Part shown: piece by piece, positions 43,499-51,454 of the stretch
How the letters are laid out: each line of letters starts with the position of its first letter
Numbering within the stretch: position 1 is the first letter of the stretch
Position numbers and translations under genes: made by a program
From: Macrococcus brunensis
Lineage (GTDB): Bacteria; Bacillota; Bacilli; Staphylococcales; Staphylococcaceae
Assembly (NCBI RefSeq): GCF_004359615.1
Contig: NZ_SCWA01000001.1
Location: 62,001 to 126,000 of the forward strand
Direction: 5' to 3'
DNA length: 64,000 bases
The notes under the pieces: generated by a model
The model's database searches: none
What the model saw: the letters and a program-made list of their open reading frames with translations, nothing else
What the model was told of the DNA's origin: nothing

Positions 43499-45175
43499 CT
43501 AGAACTTTGCCACGTTTTGTTTACAAAGTTCAACTTTCACCCATTCTCTGAGGGAATTAATCATCCAGAATTGCTCTACTGAATCAAGTTCATTGAGATG
43601 CAAGTCACGCCTTTTAATCTGGTGAGTGGCGAGAAGTTCTGCCTGCATACTGCCTGGCAGCTGGTCTTCTAAAGCAGGGGTATAAAGAGTCCCATCAAGA
43701 GAATAGACAAGATTGCCAATATTGAACTCTGTCAGATAATTATTCTTATTATAATACAAAGAAAGGAAACCGTCAGCTGACGTGTAATGATTCCGCTGTG
43801 AAGTCTTATGCTGCAGGCGCTCTAAAGATACTTCTTCCATAGGGGTCAGCAGCGCTTTATCTATTGTCTTTGTGGGAAGTGGCCGCTTCGTCACTGAGAT
43901 ATAGCCGTCGTAGGCAGCGATTCTTAAGCTGCCAGCTCCCTGCTGTTCAAATATCCGCTGAAGGAGATGGCTGTCATAAGCAAAATCAAAGTGTGTCAGG
44001 CTTTTTAAGAGTCTATTAAAATGATATTCGCGTCGTCTGATCCCCGTTGCATCCAGCCGCATCGTTTCAATTAAGTTGAATTCAGAGTAATGAGCCAGCT
44101 GTCTCAAAATATGGGTCTTCATGACCATTTCATTGAATTCTGCTGTTTCATCAGAATCGATGGTCATCCCCCCACCTACACCGTAAAGCAGCTGATTATT
44201 TTTCTTTTCGATTGTACGAATCGGTACATTAAAAACAGCCTGTTCAGGTGTCAGAATACCGATTGTTCCGCAGTAGATGCCTCTCGCGCTCTCGAGTCCG
44301 TTAATGATATTCATAGTACTAATTTTCGGAGCACCAGTAATCGAGCCACAAGGAAACAGCGCCTTCAGTACGTCATACAGTGTATGTGATTTCTTAATGA
44401 CCGCTTCTACTGTAGAGGTCATCTGATAGACTGTCGGATACGCTTCGATATCAAAAAGCGCAGGAACCTGTACAGAGTTCTTCTCTGCTATACGGCTTAA
44501 ATCGTTGCGCAGTAAGTCAACAATCATCACATTTTCTGCCTGATCTTTCTCTGAACTCTTCAGCTGTTCAAAGTTCCTTTTATCCTGTAGAGGATCTTGA
44601 TGACGGGAAAGAGTCCCTTTCATCGGTTTAGTCTGAATGACACGAGAAGCCCTGTCGTATTTAAAGAATAGTTCTGGCGAGATACTGATGATGGCATGAT
44701 CTTCTTCTTCGATAAATGCACAGTAACCCCCATTACTGACTTCAGTGAGTTTCAGGTAAAGGGCATAGGCATCAACATCAGCAGTCGCCTTCAAGCGTGT
44801 CGTATAGTTGACCTGATAAGTATCCCCGAGACGTATACGTTCTTTAATCTCCCTTATATGGTCTTCTATCATCTCTTTTGTTTCTGTAAAGGCAAACTTA
44901 ACTGGTTGTCTCAGCACCGACTTTTCAAAAGGCCGGGCCGGCTCACTGAACACATAGAACTTGGCATAGCAATCCGCTTCTTTAACAGCCATTAATGGTG
45001 AGAATGCTTTCGCAGCTTCATAGTTCAGATAGCCGACAACATAGTTCGCCTTGCTCCACTTTTCAGCAGCGTCAATGACTGGTTTTACCTCATCCAGCGT
45101 ATTTGCCGTCAGTACTTGAAGTGGCTCTTCAAAATATAAAGTATCAAACTCTTTAAACTGAATACATGCTCTCAT
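43499..45175 (-). CDS. pabB: Aminodeoxychorismate synthase component I fused to aminodeoxychorismate lyase
   Basis: This 558-residue fusion makes p-aminobenzoate for folate. Residues 1-365 are a chorismate-binding PabB domain (YQVNYTTRLKA near 128, FPCGSITGAPK near 276, YCGTIGILTPEQAVFNV and GGGMTIDS). Residues 370-558 are a PabC-like PLP lyase domain (LIETMRLDATGIRRREYHFNRLLKS, ending QFWMINSLREW). The start at 45175 forms an ATGA overlap with the pabA stop, so the two are translationally coupled. Confidence 0.93.
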   Translation of the reverse strand: MRACIQFKEFDTLYFEEPLQVLTANTLDEVKPVIDAAEKWSKANYVVGYLNYEAAKAFSPLMAVKEADCYAKFYVFSEPARPFEKSVLRQPVKFAFTETKEMIEDHIREIKERIRLGDTYQVNYTTRLKATADVDAYALYLKLTEVSNGGYCAFIEEEDHAIISISPELFFKYDRASRVIQTKPMKGTLSRHQDPLQDKRNFEQLKSSEKDQAENVMIVDLLRNDLSRIAEKNSVQVPALFDIEAYPTVYQMTSTVEAVIKKSHTLYDVLKALFPCGSITGAPKISTMNIINGLESARGIYCGTIGILTPEQAVFNVPIRTIEKKNNQLLYGVGGGMTIDSDETAEFNEMVMKTHILRQLAHYSEFNLIETMRLDATGIRRREYHFNRLLKSLTHFDFAYDSHLLQRIFEQQGAGSLRIAAYDGYISVTKRPLPTKTIDKALLTPMEEVSLERLQHKTSQRNHYTSADGFLSLYYNKNNYLTEFNIGNLVYSLDGTLYTPALEDQLPGSMQAELLATHQIKRRDLHLNELDSVEQFWMINSLREWVKVELCKQNVAKF

Positions 45176-45735
45176 TCTCTGCACATCCTAATGAATTGTT
45201 TTAACTGCTCATGACCGTGTTCTGTCAGCACTGATTCAGGATGATACTGCACCCCTTCAACGAGCGAGTCACAATGTCTGATACCCATGATAATACCATC
45301 ATGCGTTTTTGCTGTGACAATCAGACATTCTGGCAGACTGACCGCTCGGAGCGAGTGATAACGTGCTACTTTTAGAGAATCTGGCAGATTCATGTACAGC
45401 CCTTTCCCGTCGTGTGTGATTTCAGCACTATGGCCATGGACAGGCCGACCTTTATCGACTTTACCACCGAAAGCCGTTATAATCGCCTGAAACCCGAGAC
45501 AGATACCGAGCAGCGGAATTCTACCTGCAAATGTTTTAATCACCTCGAGTGTCAGAGCAGCATCTTCCGGGTGACCTGGACCTGGCGACAGAAGAATGCC
45601 CTCCGGCTGCATGTCTTCTATATCGTGAGTCGTGATTTCATGCGGCTGACGTACGATGATTTCTTCGTCCATTCCTTCGATATAATGCACGATGTTATAA
45701 GTAAATGAGTCGTAATTATCTATCATTAAAAACAT
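45172..45735 (-). CDS. pabA: Aminodeoxychorismate synthase component II (glutamine amidotransferase)
   Basis: This 187-residue class I amidotransferase gives ammonia to PabB. The catalytic cysteine is C79 in LLGICLGFQ and the His-Glu pair lies in VQYHPESVLT near 167-171; the oxyanion strand is LLSPGPGHPED at 48-58. In some Firmicutes the same subunit also serves anthranilate synthase. CGGAGTG precedes the start. It is the first gene of the leftward folate unit and is divergent from the queCDE riboswitch. Confidence 0.95.
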   Translation of the reverse strand: MFLMIDNYDSFTYNIVHYIEGMDEEIIVRQPHEITTHDIEDMQPEGILLSPGPGHPEDAALTLEVIKTFAGRIPLLGICLGFQAIITAFGGKVDKGRPVHGHSAEITHDGKGLYMNLPDSLKVARYHSLRAVSLPECLIVTAKTHDGIIMGIRHCDSLVEGVQYHPESVLTEHGHEQLKQFIRMCRE

Positions 45736-45785
45736 ACTTTCACTCCGGTGCTCAAAATTTATCTCTTTTAGTATAGCTTTTTTTC

Positions 45786-45794
45786 TGCTACAAT
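45786..45794 (+). promoter_or_regulatory. Extended -10 promoter of queCDE
   Basis: TGCTACAAT is a TGn extended -10, ending 17 bases before the riboswitch aptamer. No good -35 is seen. Confidence 0.55.
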
Positions 45795-45811
45795 GAGTAA
45801 CGAATTTAATA

Positions 45812-45847
45812 AGAGGTTCCTAGCGCATACCCTCTATAAAAAACTAG
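45812..45847 (+). ncRNA. PreQ1-I riboswitch aptamer
   Basis: The P1 stem AGAGG (45812-45816) / CCTCT (45831-45835), the loop TTCCTAGC and the A-rich tail ATAAAAAACTAG match the preQ1 class I aptamer almost base for base. CTAG at 45820-45823 can pair with CTAG at 45844-45847 as the P2 pseudoknot. Binding of preQ1 should lower queCDE expression. Confidence 0.95.
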
Positions 45848-45849
45848 TC

Positions 45850-45885
45850 AGACATCTTGCTAGGGATAAGATGTCTTTTTTTATT
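45850..45885 (+). terminator. Riboswitch-controlled terminator before queC
   Basis: AGACATCTT (45850-45858) / AAGATGTCT (45868-45876) with loop GCTAGGGAT is followed by seven T. The loop bases GCTAGGGA can pair with TTCCTAGC of the aptamer (8 bp, one G-T). Confidence 0.88.
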
Positions 45886-45900
45886 GAAAAGGTGGAAAAA

Positions 45901-46557
45901 ATGAAACTAAACAATGATAAAGCACTCGTCGTCTTCAGCGGTGGACAGGATAGTACGACCTGTATGTTCCATGCTCTGAAACATTATAAAGAAGTTGAAC
46001 TCGTGACTTTTAACTACGGTCAGCGCCATGCGCTTGAAATAACAGTCGCACAGAATATTGCTGAAGAACAGGGATTGAAGCATCACGTCCTCGATATGTC
46101 TCTTTTATCTCAGCTGTCACCTAATGCTTTAACGGATCATACGATGGCAATAGAAGAAGGTAATATCCCTAACACATTTGTGCCGGCGCGGAATCTCCTG
46201 TTTATGAGCTTTGCAGCTGCACTCGCTTATCAGATTGGTGCGAAACATATCATCACGGGTGTCTGTGAAACTGACTTCTCAGGGTATCCGGATTGCCGTG
46301 ACATCTTTATCAAGTCGCTTAACGTCACAGTGAATCTCGCGATGGACGAAAACTTTGTCATTCATACCCCGCTGATGTGGCTGGATAAAAAAGAAACATG
46401 GCAGCTGGCAGATGAACTCGGCCAGCTGGATTATGTTCGAAATAACACATTGACCTGTTATGAGGGCATCATGGCTGATGGATGCGGAGAATGTCCAAGC
46501 TGTCAATTAAGAAATGCGGGATTCACAGCCTATCTCGCAGAAAGAGGTGCGAAATGA
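45901..46557 (+). CDS. queC: 7-cyano-7-deazaguanine (preQ0) synthase QueC
   Basis: QueC converts 7-carboxy-7-deazaguanine to preQ0 with ATP and ammonia. The 218-residue enzyme has the PP-loop [10 protein letters not shown] at 11-20 and a zinc site in the C-terminal [10 protein letters not shown] motif plus an upstream cysteine (TCYEGI). The start at 45901 follows AAAGGTGG and lies after the riboswitch; a longer in-frame ORF to 45793 would run through the aptamer and is rejected. It overlaps queD by ATGA. Confidence 0.96.
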   Translation: MKLNNDKALVVFSGGQDSTTCMFHALKHYKEVELVTFNYGQRHALEITVAQNIAEEQGLKHHVLDMSLLSQLSPNALTDHTMAIEEGNIPNTFVPARNLLFMSFAAALAYQIGAKHIITGVCETDFSGYPDCRDIFIKSLNVTVNLAMDENFVIHTPLMWLDKKETWQLADELGQLDYVRNNTLTCYEGIMADGCGECPSCQLRNAGFTAYLAERGAK

Positions 46558-46967
46558 TTGGTCAGATTTATCCACAAGTCCCCCACTCCTACCGTTTTGA
46601 ACTGAATAAAGATATGAACTTCTCAAGCGCACATTATATTCCTGATGAGCGCGCAGGGGCATGCGCACGCGTGCATGGTCACACTTATTTTCTGTGTCTG
46701 ACGATTGCCGGTAACGAGCTGGATGACCTTGGCTTTCTCGTTAATTTCAGCGAGTTAAAAAAACTCATTCACGGCCGTTTTGATCACCAGCTTCTAAACG
46801 AACTGCCAGAGGTCAAAGGGATGATTCCTTCGACAGAAAAAATGGCCGAACTTATTTATACGCTGGTTCAGGATTATCTGGATGAACTGGATAACGGGGC
46901 TAAATGCCTGCAGGTCTTTCTGCGTGAAACACCGACAAGCTACGTCGTTTACAGAGGTGACCTATGA
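46554..46967 (+). CDS. queD: 6-carboxy-5,6,7,8-tetrahydropterin synthase QueD
   Basis: QueD converts dihydroneopterin triphosphate to 6-carboxytetrahydropterin. The 137-residue protein has the zinc histidines H27 (SSAHYIPD) and H41/H43 (ARVHGHTY) and catalytic cysteine C37 (GACARVHG). The start at 46554 shares ATGA with the queC stop and has AGAGGTG upstream. It is the second gene of queCDE under the preQ1 riboswitch. Confidence 0.95.
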   Translation: MIGQIYPQVPHSYRFELNKDMNFSSAHYIPDERAGACARVHGHTYFLCLTIAGNELDDLGFLVNFSELKKLIHGRFDHQLLNELPEVKGMIPSTEKMAELIYTLVQDYLDELDNGAKCLQVFLRETPTSYVVYRGDL

Positions 46968-47671
46968 TACCTGTGATGGAGATATTCGGTCCGACGATAC
47001 AAGGTGAAGGGATTGTCATCGGCCGCAAAACGATGTTTGTCAGAACAGCCGGCTGTGATTTCCGCTGTAGCTGGTGTGACTCGAAATTTACATGGGACGG
47101 ATCCATGAAAGAAGATATCAGAATGATGACTACTGAAGACATTTATAGAGAGCTCAGAGAAATCGGCGGTCAGTCATTCAACCATGTGACTATTTCAGGC
47201 GGCAACCCTGCTCTTATCAAGGACATCGGTACACTCGTGGATTTACTGCATGCCGAAAGCTGCCAGGTCGCCCTTGAAACACAGGGTTCCAAGTTCCAGA
47301 CATGGATGCGTGACATCGATCAGCTGACTATCAGTCCGAAACCACCGTCATCAGGTATGAATCAGAATCTTACTATTCTAGATGACGTCATCAGCCAGCT
47401 GGATGCGACGAAAATCAACTTGAAAGTCGTTGTATTTGATGAAGCAGACTATCAGTTTGCTAAGCAGATGCATCATCGTTATTTAAATCTGCCGTTTTAT
47501 GTTCAAGTGGGTAACCCGTATCTTGAAGACGAGGTAAATGCCCATACATCCAAGCTGTTAGCACGGTACGAAGAAGTCATCGACCGTGTGATGCAGGATG
47601 ATGATATGAATCATGTCTATGTGACCCCTCAGCTGCATACACTTTTATGGAGCAATAAAAAAGGCGTATAA
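46964..47671 (+). CDS. queE: 7-carboxy-7-deazaguanine synthase QueE (radical SAM)
   Basis: QueE is a radical SAM ring-contracting enzyme. The 235-residue protein has the cluster motif C31-x3-C35-x2-C38 in AGCDFRCSWCDS, a substrate-binding GPTIQGEG at 9-16 and SGGNPAL near 82. The start shares ATGA with the queD stop, with AGAGGTG upstream. No terminator is seen between queE and the next gene, which has its own promoter. Confidence 0.95.
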   Translation: MIPVMEIFGPTIQGEGIVIGRKTMFVRTAGCDFRCSWCDSKFTWDGSMKEDIRMMTTEDIYRELREIGGQSFNHVTISGGNPALIKDIGTLVDLLHAESCQVALETQGSKFQTWMRDIDQLTISPKPPSSGMNQNLTILDDVISQLDATKINLKVVVFDEADYQFAKQMHHRYLNLPFYVQVGNPYLEDEVNAHTSKLLARYEEVIDRVMQDDDMNHVYVTPQLHTLLWSNKKGV

Positions 47672-47686
47672 ATTTTAAATTCTCAT

Positions 47687-47711
47687 GTTTTGTGCTTAAA
47701 CTCCTGGGTAT
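47687..47711 (+). promoter_or_regulatory. SigB-type promoter of the GlsB-like gene
   Basis: GTTTTG (47687-47692) and GGGTAT (47706-47711) with a 13-base spacer fit the staphylococcal and B. subtilis SigB consensus GTTT-n12..15-GGGTAT. It lies 62 bases before the start codon. Confidence 0.8.
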
Positions 47712-47773
47712 ATATAAATCATAAGAGTCAAACGTCTTATTATTCTAATTTTATTTAATAGGAGGAAACACAC

Positions 47774-48028
47774 ATGGGCTTTATTTTAATGTTAATCATG
47801 GGTGGTCTTATCGGCTGGGTAGCAGGTATGATCATGGGTACTGATATTCCAGGCGGAAAAATCGGTAATATCATCGCAGGTTTACTTGGTGCATCAATCG
47901 GTGGATCATTACTTGGACACTGGGGACCAGAAATCTGGGGCGTATACATCTTACCAGCATTAGTAGGTACTATCCTGTTAATCGCTATCGTTTCAATCGT
48001 ACTTGGTATGATGCACAAACGTCGTTAA
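47774..48028 (+). CDS. GlsB/YeaQ/YmgE-family stress membrane protein
   Basis: This 84-residue protein has three hydrophobic helices and glycine-rich motifs (GGLIGWVAGMIMG near 11-23, GNIIAGLLGASIGG near 34-47) of the transglycosylase-associated protein family. The role is unknown; members are stress-induced. AGGAGG precedes the ATG. The SigB-type promoter supports membership of the general stress regulon. A terminator directly follows. Confidence 0.9.
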   Translation: MGFILMLIMGGLIGWVAGMIMGTDIPGGKIGNIIAGLLGASIGGSLLGHWGPEIWGVYILPALVGTILLIAIVSIVLGMMHKRR

Positions 48029-48034
48029 TTTTTT

Positions 48035-48064
48035 AAAAAAGAGCCTTTGAGGCTCTTTTTTTAT
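48035..48064 (+). terminator. Terminator after the GlsB-like gene
   Basis: AAAAAAGAGCC/GGCTCTTTTTT with a 5-base loop, then TTTATT. Confidence 0.88.
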
Positions 48065-48078
48065 TAGGAGGAATTTTT

Positions 48079-48531
48079 GTGAAGGAATTCAATTATGATC
48101 AGGATTTTGATAAGCTGGATTTCCGTGAACACTCTGAGCTGTACCAGGTTGGGCGCGGAGAACAAGGTGTGCTGTTAGTCCAGCCGTATAAAGGTGAAAT
48201 CTTGCCCCACTGGCGATTTAAGACACCGGAAATCGCTAAAGAATCAGCCGAGAAAATATATGACCTTTACCAGAATTATAAGAAAGAAAATGATTTTGTC
48301 GGCATGGACATGTCACGCAAGTTCATCCAGATGGGCTATACGCGTGCGATGCGCTACGCCCATCATAAGAGCGGCAAAAAATATGCAGAGAATGGGTCTG
48401 TCTATTTGAACGACGAAGCACCGGAAAAAAGAGAATCTGCACTTATCTTCAAGGAATACTGGGATACTATTCGGGAAGATAAAGAATATTTAAAGATGAA
48501 AAAAGAACATCGCGAGAAATATGAAAAATGA
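48079..48531 (+). CDS. DUF4385-family protein
   Basis: This 150-residue soluble basic protein matches DUF4385: NYDQDFDKLDFREHSELYQVGRGEQGV at the start (shown in two overlapping parts: NYDQDFDKLDFR, then ELYQVGRGEQGV), FIQMGYTRAMRYAHHKSGKK near 90-109, and a highly charged C-terminus. Function is unknown. The GTG start at 48079 has AGGAGG nine bases upstream. It is a single-gene unit between two terminators, apparently without its own clear promoter, so it may depend on read-through from the GlsB-like gene. Confidence 0.85.
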   Translation: MKEFNYDQDFDKLDFREHSELYQVGRGEQGVLLVQPYKGEILPHWRFKTPEIAKESAEKIYDLYQNYKKENDFVGMDMSRKFIQMGYTRAMRYAHHKSGKKYAENGSVYLNDEAPEKRESALIFKEYWDTIREDKEYLKMKKEHREKYEK

Positions 48532-48555
48532 CGACCGAGTGGTCGTCATTTTTTT
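48524..48555 (+). terminator. Terminator after the DUF4385 gene
   Basis: AAAAATGACGACC/GGTCGTCATTTTT is a perfect stem with loop GAGT; it contains the stop codon. Confidence 0.9.
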
Positions 48556-48604
48556 GGAGAAAAGCGTTATCAGCTACAAATACCATTTATCGCCAGTAAC
48601 TCCA

Positions 48605-49324
48605 CTATTTAAGAAAATACAACGCTACAAAGAATGTCACGAAGCAGGCATTCGCTATTTCAACTATCCCTATCTTCATCGGCTTATAATTCTTGCCATA
48701 GAACGTTATCGCTCTAATCAAACTAGGGACTACGGCAATTCCTATCAGAACGTGGAACCAAAATCCTGCAACCACCAGTAGCATATGATAACTAAAAGAT
48801 AGCCATTTATACTTTACATTTCGTTTTTCACGAATCATTGTTTTAACGTAAAGAATCGTACCCACAAAATACAGAAAACTGAAAACAAAGACTTTGATCA
48901 TCTCACCATCTAATTCTTCATGCCCGATAAAATAACTGATGCAGCCGGCTATTGAAAAAATGATAACTGCACTGAGATCATTTAACACATTTCGCTCATC
49001 ACGGATACTCGCAAAGTAAATATTAAGTCCGCCAAAAGGAATCATCATGCCAAAAAAGAACAGTAATGACGGCTGGCGAAGAATCAGAACTCCTAAACAT
49101 AATGCCGCAAGCACGCCAAACATGCCAGCTGACAATAAATAGCCATTATCTTTTTTACGTTTTTTGATATAGAACAGTAAATTATCTGTCGCAAAGAAGA
49201 CTAAAAACCAGCCTAATATAAATAATAAGTGAAATAGATTAAACTCTCCCGCAAAGACTCCAAATAAAAAAGGCATAATCAGCATAGCCCAGACTCCGTG
49301 CTGATTAGGTTTCTTAAATTTCAT
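48605..49324 (-). CDS. YwiC-like membrane protein
   Basis: This 239-residue protein has seven or eight hydrophobic helices. The family signature KPNQHGVWAMLIMPFLFG is near residues 5-22, and a conserved histidine is in WLSFSYHMLLVV near 185. YwiC is encoded near fnr/narK in Bacillus, but its function is not known. ATG 49324 follows GAGGTGAAT. It converges on the DUF4385 gene. Confidence 0.85.
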   Translation of the reverse strand: MKFKKPNQHGVWAMLIMPFLFGVFAGEFNLFHLLFILGWFLVFFATDNLLFYIKKRKKDNGYLLSAGMFGVLAALCLGVLILRQPSLLFFFGMMIPFGGLNIYFASIRDERNVLNDLSAVIIFSIAGCISYFIGHEELDGEMIKVFVFSFLYFVGTILYVKTMIREKRNVKYKWLSFSYHMLLVVAGFWFHVLIGIAVVPSLIRAITFYGKNYKPMKIGIVEIANACFVTFFVALYFLK

Positions 49325-49444
49325 AGGATTCACCTCAAGCTCATTATACTAAAGGTGTATTTGTTATCTATCTTTCATTCTTAACAACTTTGTGGCGATT
49401 AATCATACAAATCGTTATACTGGAGAAAAAAGGGAGATGACAAG

Positions 49445-50239
49445 ATGAATAACCATGAAATAGATTATAAAATTTACGGTGATGATATCCAGTATGTGGA
49501 GATAGAGCTTGATCCGAATGAAACAGTTGTATCTGAAGCTGGCAGTATGATGATGGTCAACCCTAATATTGAACTTGCAACAATCTTCGGCGATGGTTCT
49601 AAGCAAGGTGGCGGCTTTATGGATAAACTTTTTTCTGCCGGCAAACGTACATTGACTGGTGAAAGTCTTTTTATGACGACTTTTACAAACCGTGGACATC
49701 AAAAAGAACATGTTTATTTGGCAGCACCTTATCCAGGTAAGATCATTCCACTGGACCTTAGTCGTTTAAATGGTGAATTTATCTGTCAGAAAGATGCATT
49801 TTTAGCGGCTGCTAAAGGTGTTTCAGTTGATATCGCACTTCAGAAAAAGCTCGGTGTCGGCTTCTTCGGTGGTGAAGGCTTTATTATGCAGCGACTGACT
49901 GGTGATGGCATGGCCTTTATTCATGCAGGCGGAGCGATTGTTGAGCGTCATTTACAGCCAGGTGAAGTCCTGCAGATTGATACAGGTTGTTTAGTCGGTA
50001 TGACGTCAAGCGTTCACTATGATATTGAACCGATACCTGGTATCAAAACAAAAATGTTCGGCGGCGAAGGCTTATGGTTTGCCCGTGTCCAAGGTCCAGG
50101 AACAGTATTCGTTCAATCATTACCATTCTCCCGTCTGGCAAGCCGTGTATTTGCTGCAGCGCCCGCTTCAGGGAAAAGTTCAAGCTATGGTGAAGGCAGC
50201 CCACTCGGTGGACTGTTTGACATGCTCGGCGGTGAATAA
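49445..50239 (+). CDS. AIM24/TIGR00266-family protein
   Basis: This 264-residue soluble protein has a double beta-helix AIM24 fold. Family signatures are EAGSMMMV near 31-38, TGESLFMTTFTN near 70-81, KDAFLAA and GVGFFGGEGFIMQRLTGDG near 138-156. Function is unknown. It ends in a glycine-rich GGLFDMLGG tail. AAAGGGAG lies upstream of the ATG. Monocistronic, with a strong terminator behind. Confidence 0.9.
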   Translation: MNNHEIDYKIYGDDIQYVEIELDPNETVVSEAGSMMMVNPNIELATIFGDGSKQGGGFMDKLFSAGKRTLTGESLFMTTFTNRGHQKEHVYLAAPYPGKIIPLDLSRLNGEFICQKDAFLAAAKGVSVDIALQKKLGVGFFGGEGFIMQRLTGDGMAFIHAGGAIVERHLQPGEVLQIDTGCLVGMTSSVHYDIEPIPGIKTKMFGGEGLWFARVQGPGTVFVQSLPFSRLASRVFAAAPASGKSSSYGEGSPLGGLFDMLGGE

Positions 50240-50277
50240 TAAAGCGGTGATTGCCTATTAAATATTCAGAAATGTAA

Positions 50278-50322
50278 ACAGCGATAAAATCTGATTGAAT
50301 CAGAATTTATCGCTGTTTTTTG
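50278..50322 (+). terminator. Terminator after the AIM24-family gene
   Basis: ACAGCGATAAA and TTTATCGCTGT form the base, TCTGATT/AATCAGA the upper stem, followed by TTTTTTG. Confidence 0.9.
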
Positions 50323-50334
50323 ATATGCAGCGTC

Positions 50335-50382
50335 TGCTCATTTAGTGAGCATCGTCCCACTAACTGCTTTTGCGGGACTTTA
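50335..50382. repeat. Intergenic palindromic repeat, divergent copy 3
   Basis: Hairpin TGCTCA (50335-50340) / TGAGCA (50346-50351) is followed by GTCCC (50354-50358) / GGGAC (50374-50378). The string TTTTGCGGGACTTT is shared exactly with copy 1 at 22042-22055. Confidence 0.55.
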
Positions 50383-50403
50383 CGCGGCGCTCATTCACTC
50401 ATC

Positions 50404-51108
50404 TTATCTTTTCGGCTGATAGTCCAGCTGTCTGAAAAGTTCATCCTTCTCTGTCTGCGTTAAATCTTTCCACTCACCTAGTTTCAAATCATCTACATGA
50501 ATGTTCATCACTCGTATGCGGCGTAACTGTCTAACCTCATAGCCAAGAGCTTCACACATCCGTCTGATCTGTCGGTTGAGTCCCTGCATCAGTATGATAT
50601 TAAATGTCCGGTCATTAATTTTTCTAACTTGGGCCGGTAATGTCGTTGTCCCGAGAATATCTACACCGCTTGCCATCTGTTCGATAAAATCATCAGTGAT
50701 TTTCTTGTCGACGGACACCACATATTCCTTCTCATGTTTATTTTCCACACGCAGGATTTCATTGACGATATCCCCGTCATTCGTCAGTAAAATCAAGCCT
50801 TCTGAATCTTTATCCAGTCTTCCGATATGAAAGATACGCTCCTGATGTCCGACAAAATCCACGATATTTCCTTTAATGTGACGTTCTGTTGTTGAAGTAA
50901 TGCCTCTTGGTTTATTTAATTTCAGGTAAACATAACTTTTCTCGAGAGTAACAGCATTGCCATCGACAGTGACAACGTCTCCTTCTTCTACTTTGCTCCC
51001 GAGTTCTGCTAATTCACCGTTAATTTTAACGCGACCGGCATCTATATATTTATCTGCTCCACGTCTTGAAGTAATGCCGGATTCTGAAAGATATTTATTG
51101 ATTCTCAT
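50404..51108 (-). CDS. rluF: 23S rRNA pseudouridine synthase, RluF-like
   Basis: This 234-residue RluB/E/F-family enzyme has an N-terminal S4 RNA-binding domain (1-60, INKYLSESGITSRRGADKYI). The catalytic domain has D99 in GRLDKDSEGLILLTNDGD; QGLNRQIRRMCEALGYEV near 185 and LGEWKDLT near 215 are also present. The pattern follows E. coli RluF (U2604 of 23S rRNA) over the full length; the S. aureus copy is in the same region. Its GGAGG follows directly on a terminator T run. Confidence 0.92.
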   Translation of the reverse strand: MRINKYLSESGITSRRGADKYIDAGRVKINGELAELGSKVEEGDVVTVDGNAVTLEKSYVYLKLNKPRGITSTTERHIKGNIVDFVGHQERIFHIGRLDKDSEGLILLTNDGDIVNEILRVENKHEKEYVVSVDKKITDDFIEQMASGVDILGTTTLPAQVRKINDRTFNIILMQGLNRQIRRMCEALGYEVRQLRRIRVMNIHVDDLKLGEWKDLTQTEKDELFRQLDYQPKR

Positions 51109-51118
51109 CGCTTAACCT

Positions 51119-51147
51119 CCAAAAAAAGAGAGACCCTCGTCTCTCTT
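51119..51147 (-). terminator. Terminator after the DUF3817 gene, abutting the rluF Shine-Dalgarno
   Basis: On the minus strand AAGAGAGAC/GTCTCTCTT with loop GAGGG... is followed by TTTTTTT and directly by GGAGG of rluF. Confidence 0.8.
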
Positions 51148-51454
51148 ATTCGTTTCTATAATATAAAGTCCTTTTATAATAATGATCAAATACAAATGTA
51201 CCAAAAGGCAGGAATGCTGAAATTACAGCGCCGGCCACCCATTTAAAGGTCCATTTAAGTTTGAACATCAACCAGATAACCAGAATGATATAAACAGTAA
51301 ACAGAAAGCCATGAATAGAGCCGAAGACCGTCACCACTTCCGGCTTACCTGCAAAGCGCTTTAGAGGAACCGCTATAAAGAAAAGAATTAAAAGCGATCC
51401 ACCTTCCAGATAACTAAAAAAGCGAAACAAACTATTTAATGTTGAATGGTTCAT
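51146..51454 (-). CDS. DUF3817 membrane protein
   Basis: This 102-residue protein has three hydrophobic helices. The DUF3817 pattern includes FRFFSYLEGGSLLILFF near 11-27 and VFGSIHGFLFTVYI near 43-56. Function unknown. Its ATG overlaps the mpfA stop by ATGA, so it is translationally coupled to mpfA and may be part of the same magnesium-related unit (inference). Confidence 0.88.
   Translation of the reverse strand: MNHSTLNSLFRFFSYLEGGSLLILFFIAVPLKRFAGKPEVVTVFGSIHGFLFTVYIILVIWLMFKLKWTFKWVAGAVISAFLPFGTFVFDHYYKRTLYYRNE

Noticed and set aside
45793-45900. Upstream in-frame extension of queC by 36 codons
   Set aside because: It reads through the preQ1-I aptamer and terminator and lacks a ribosome binding site; ATG 45901 has AAAGGTGG.
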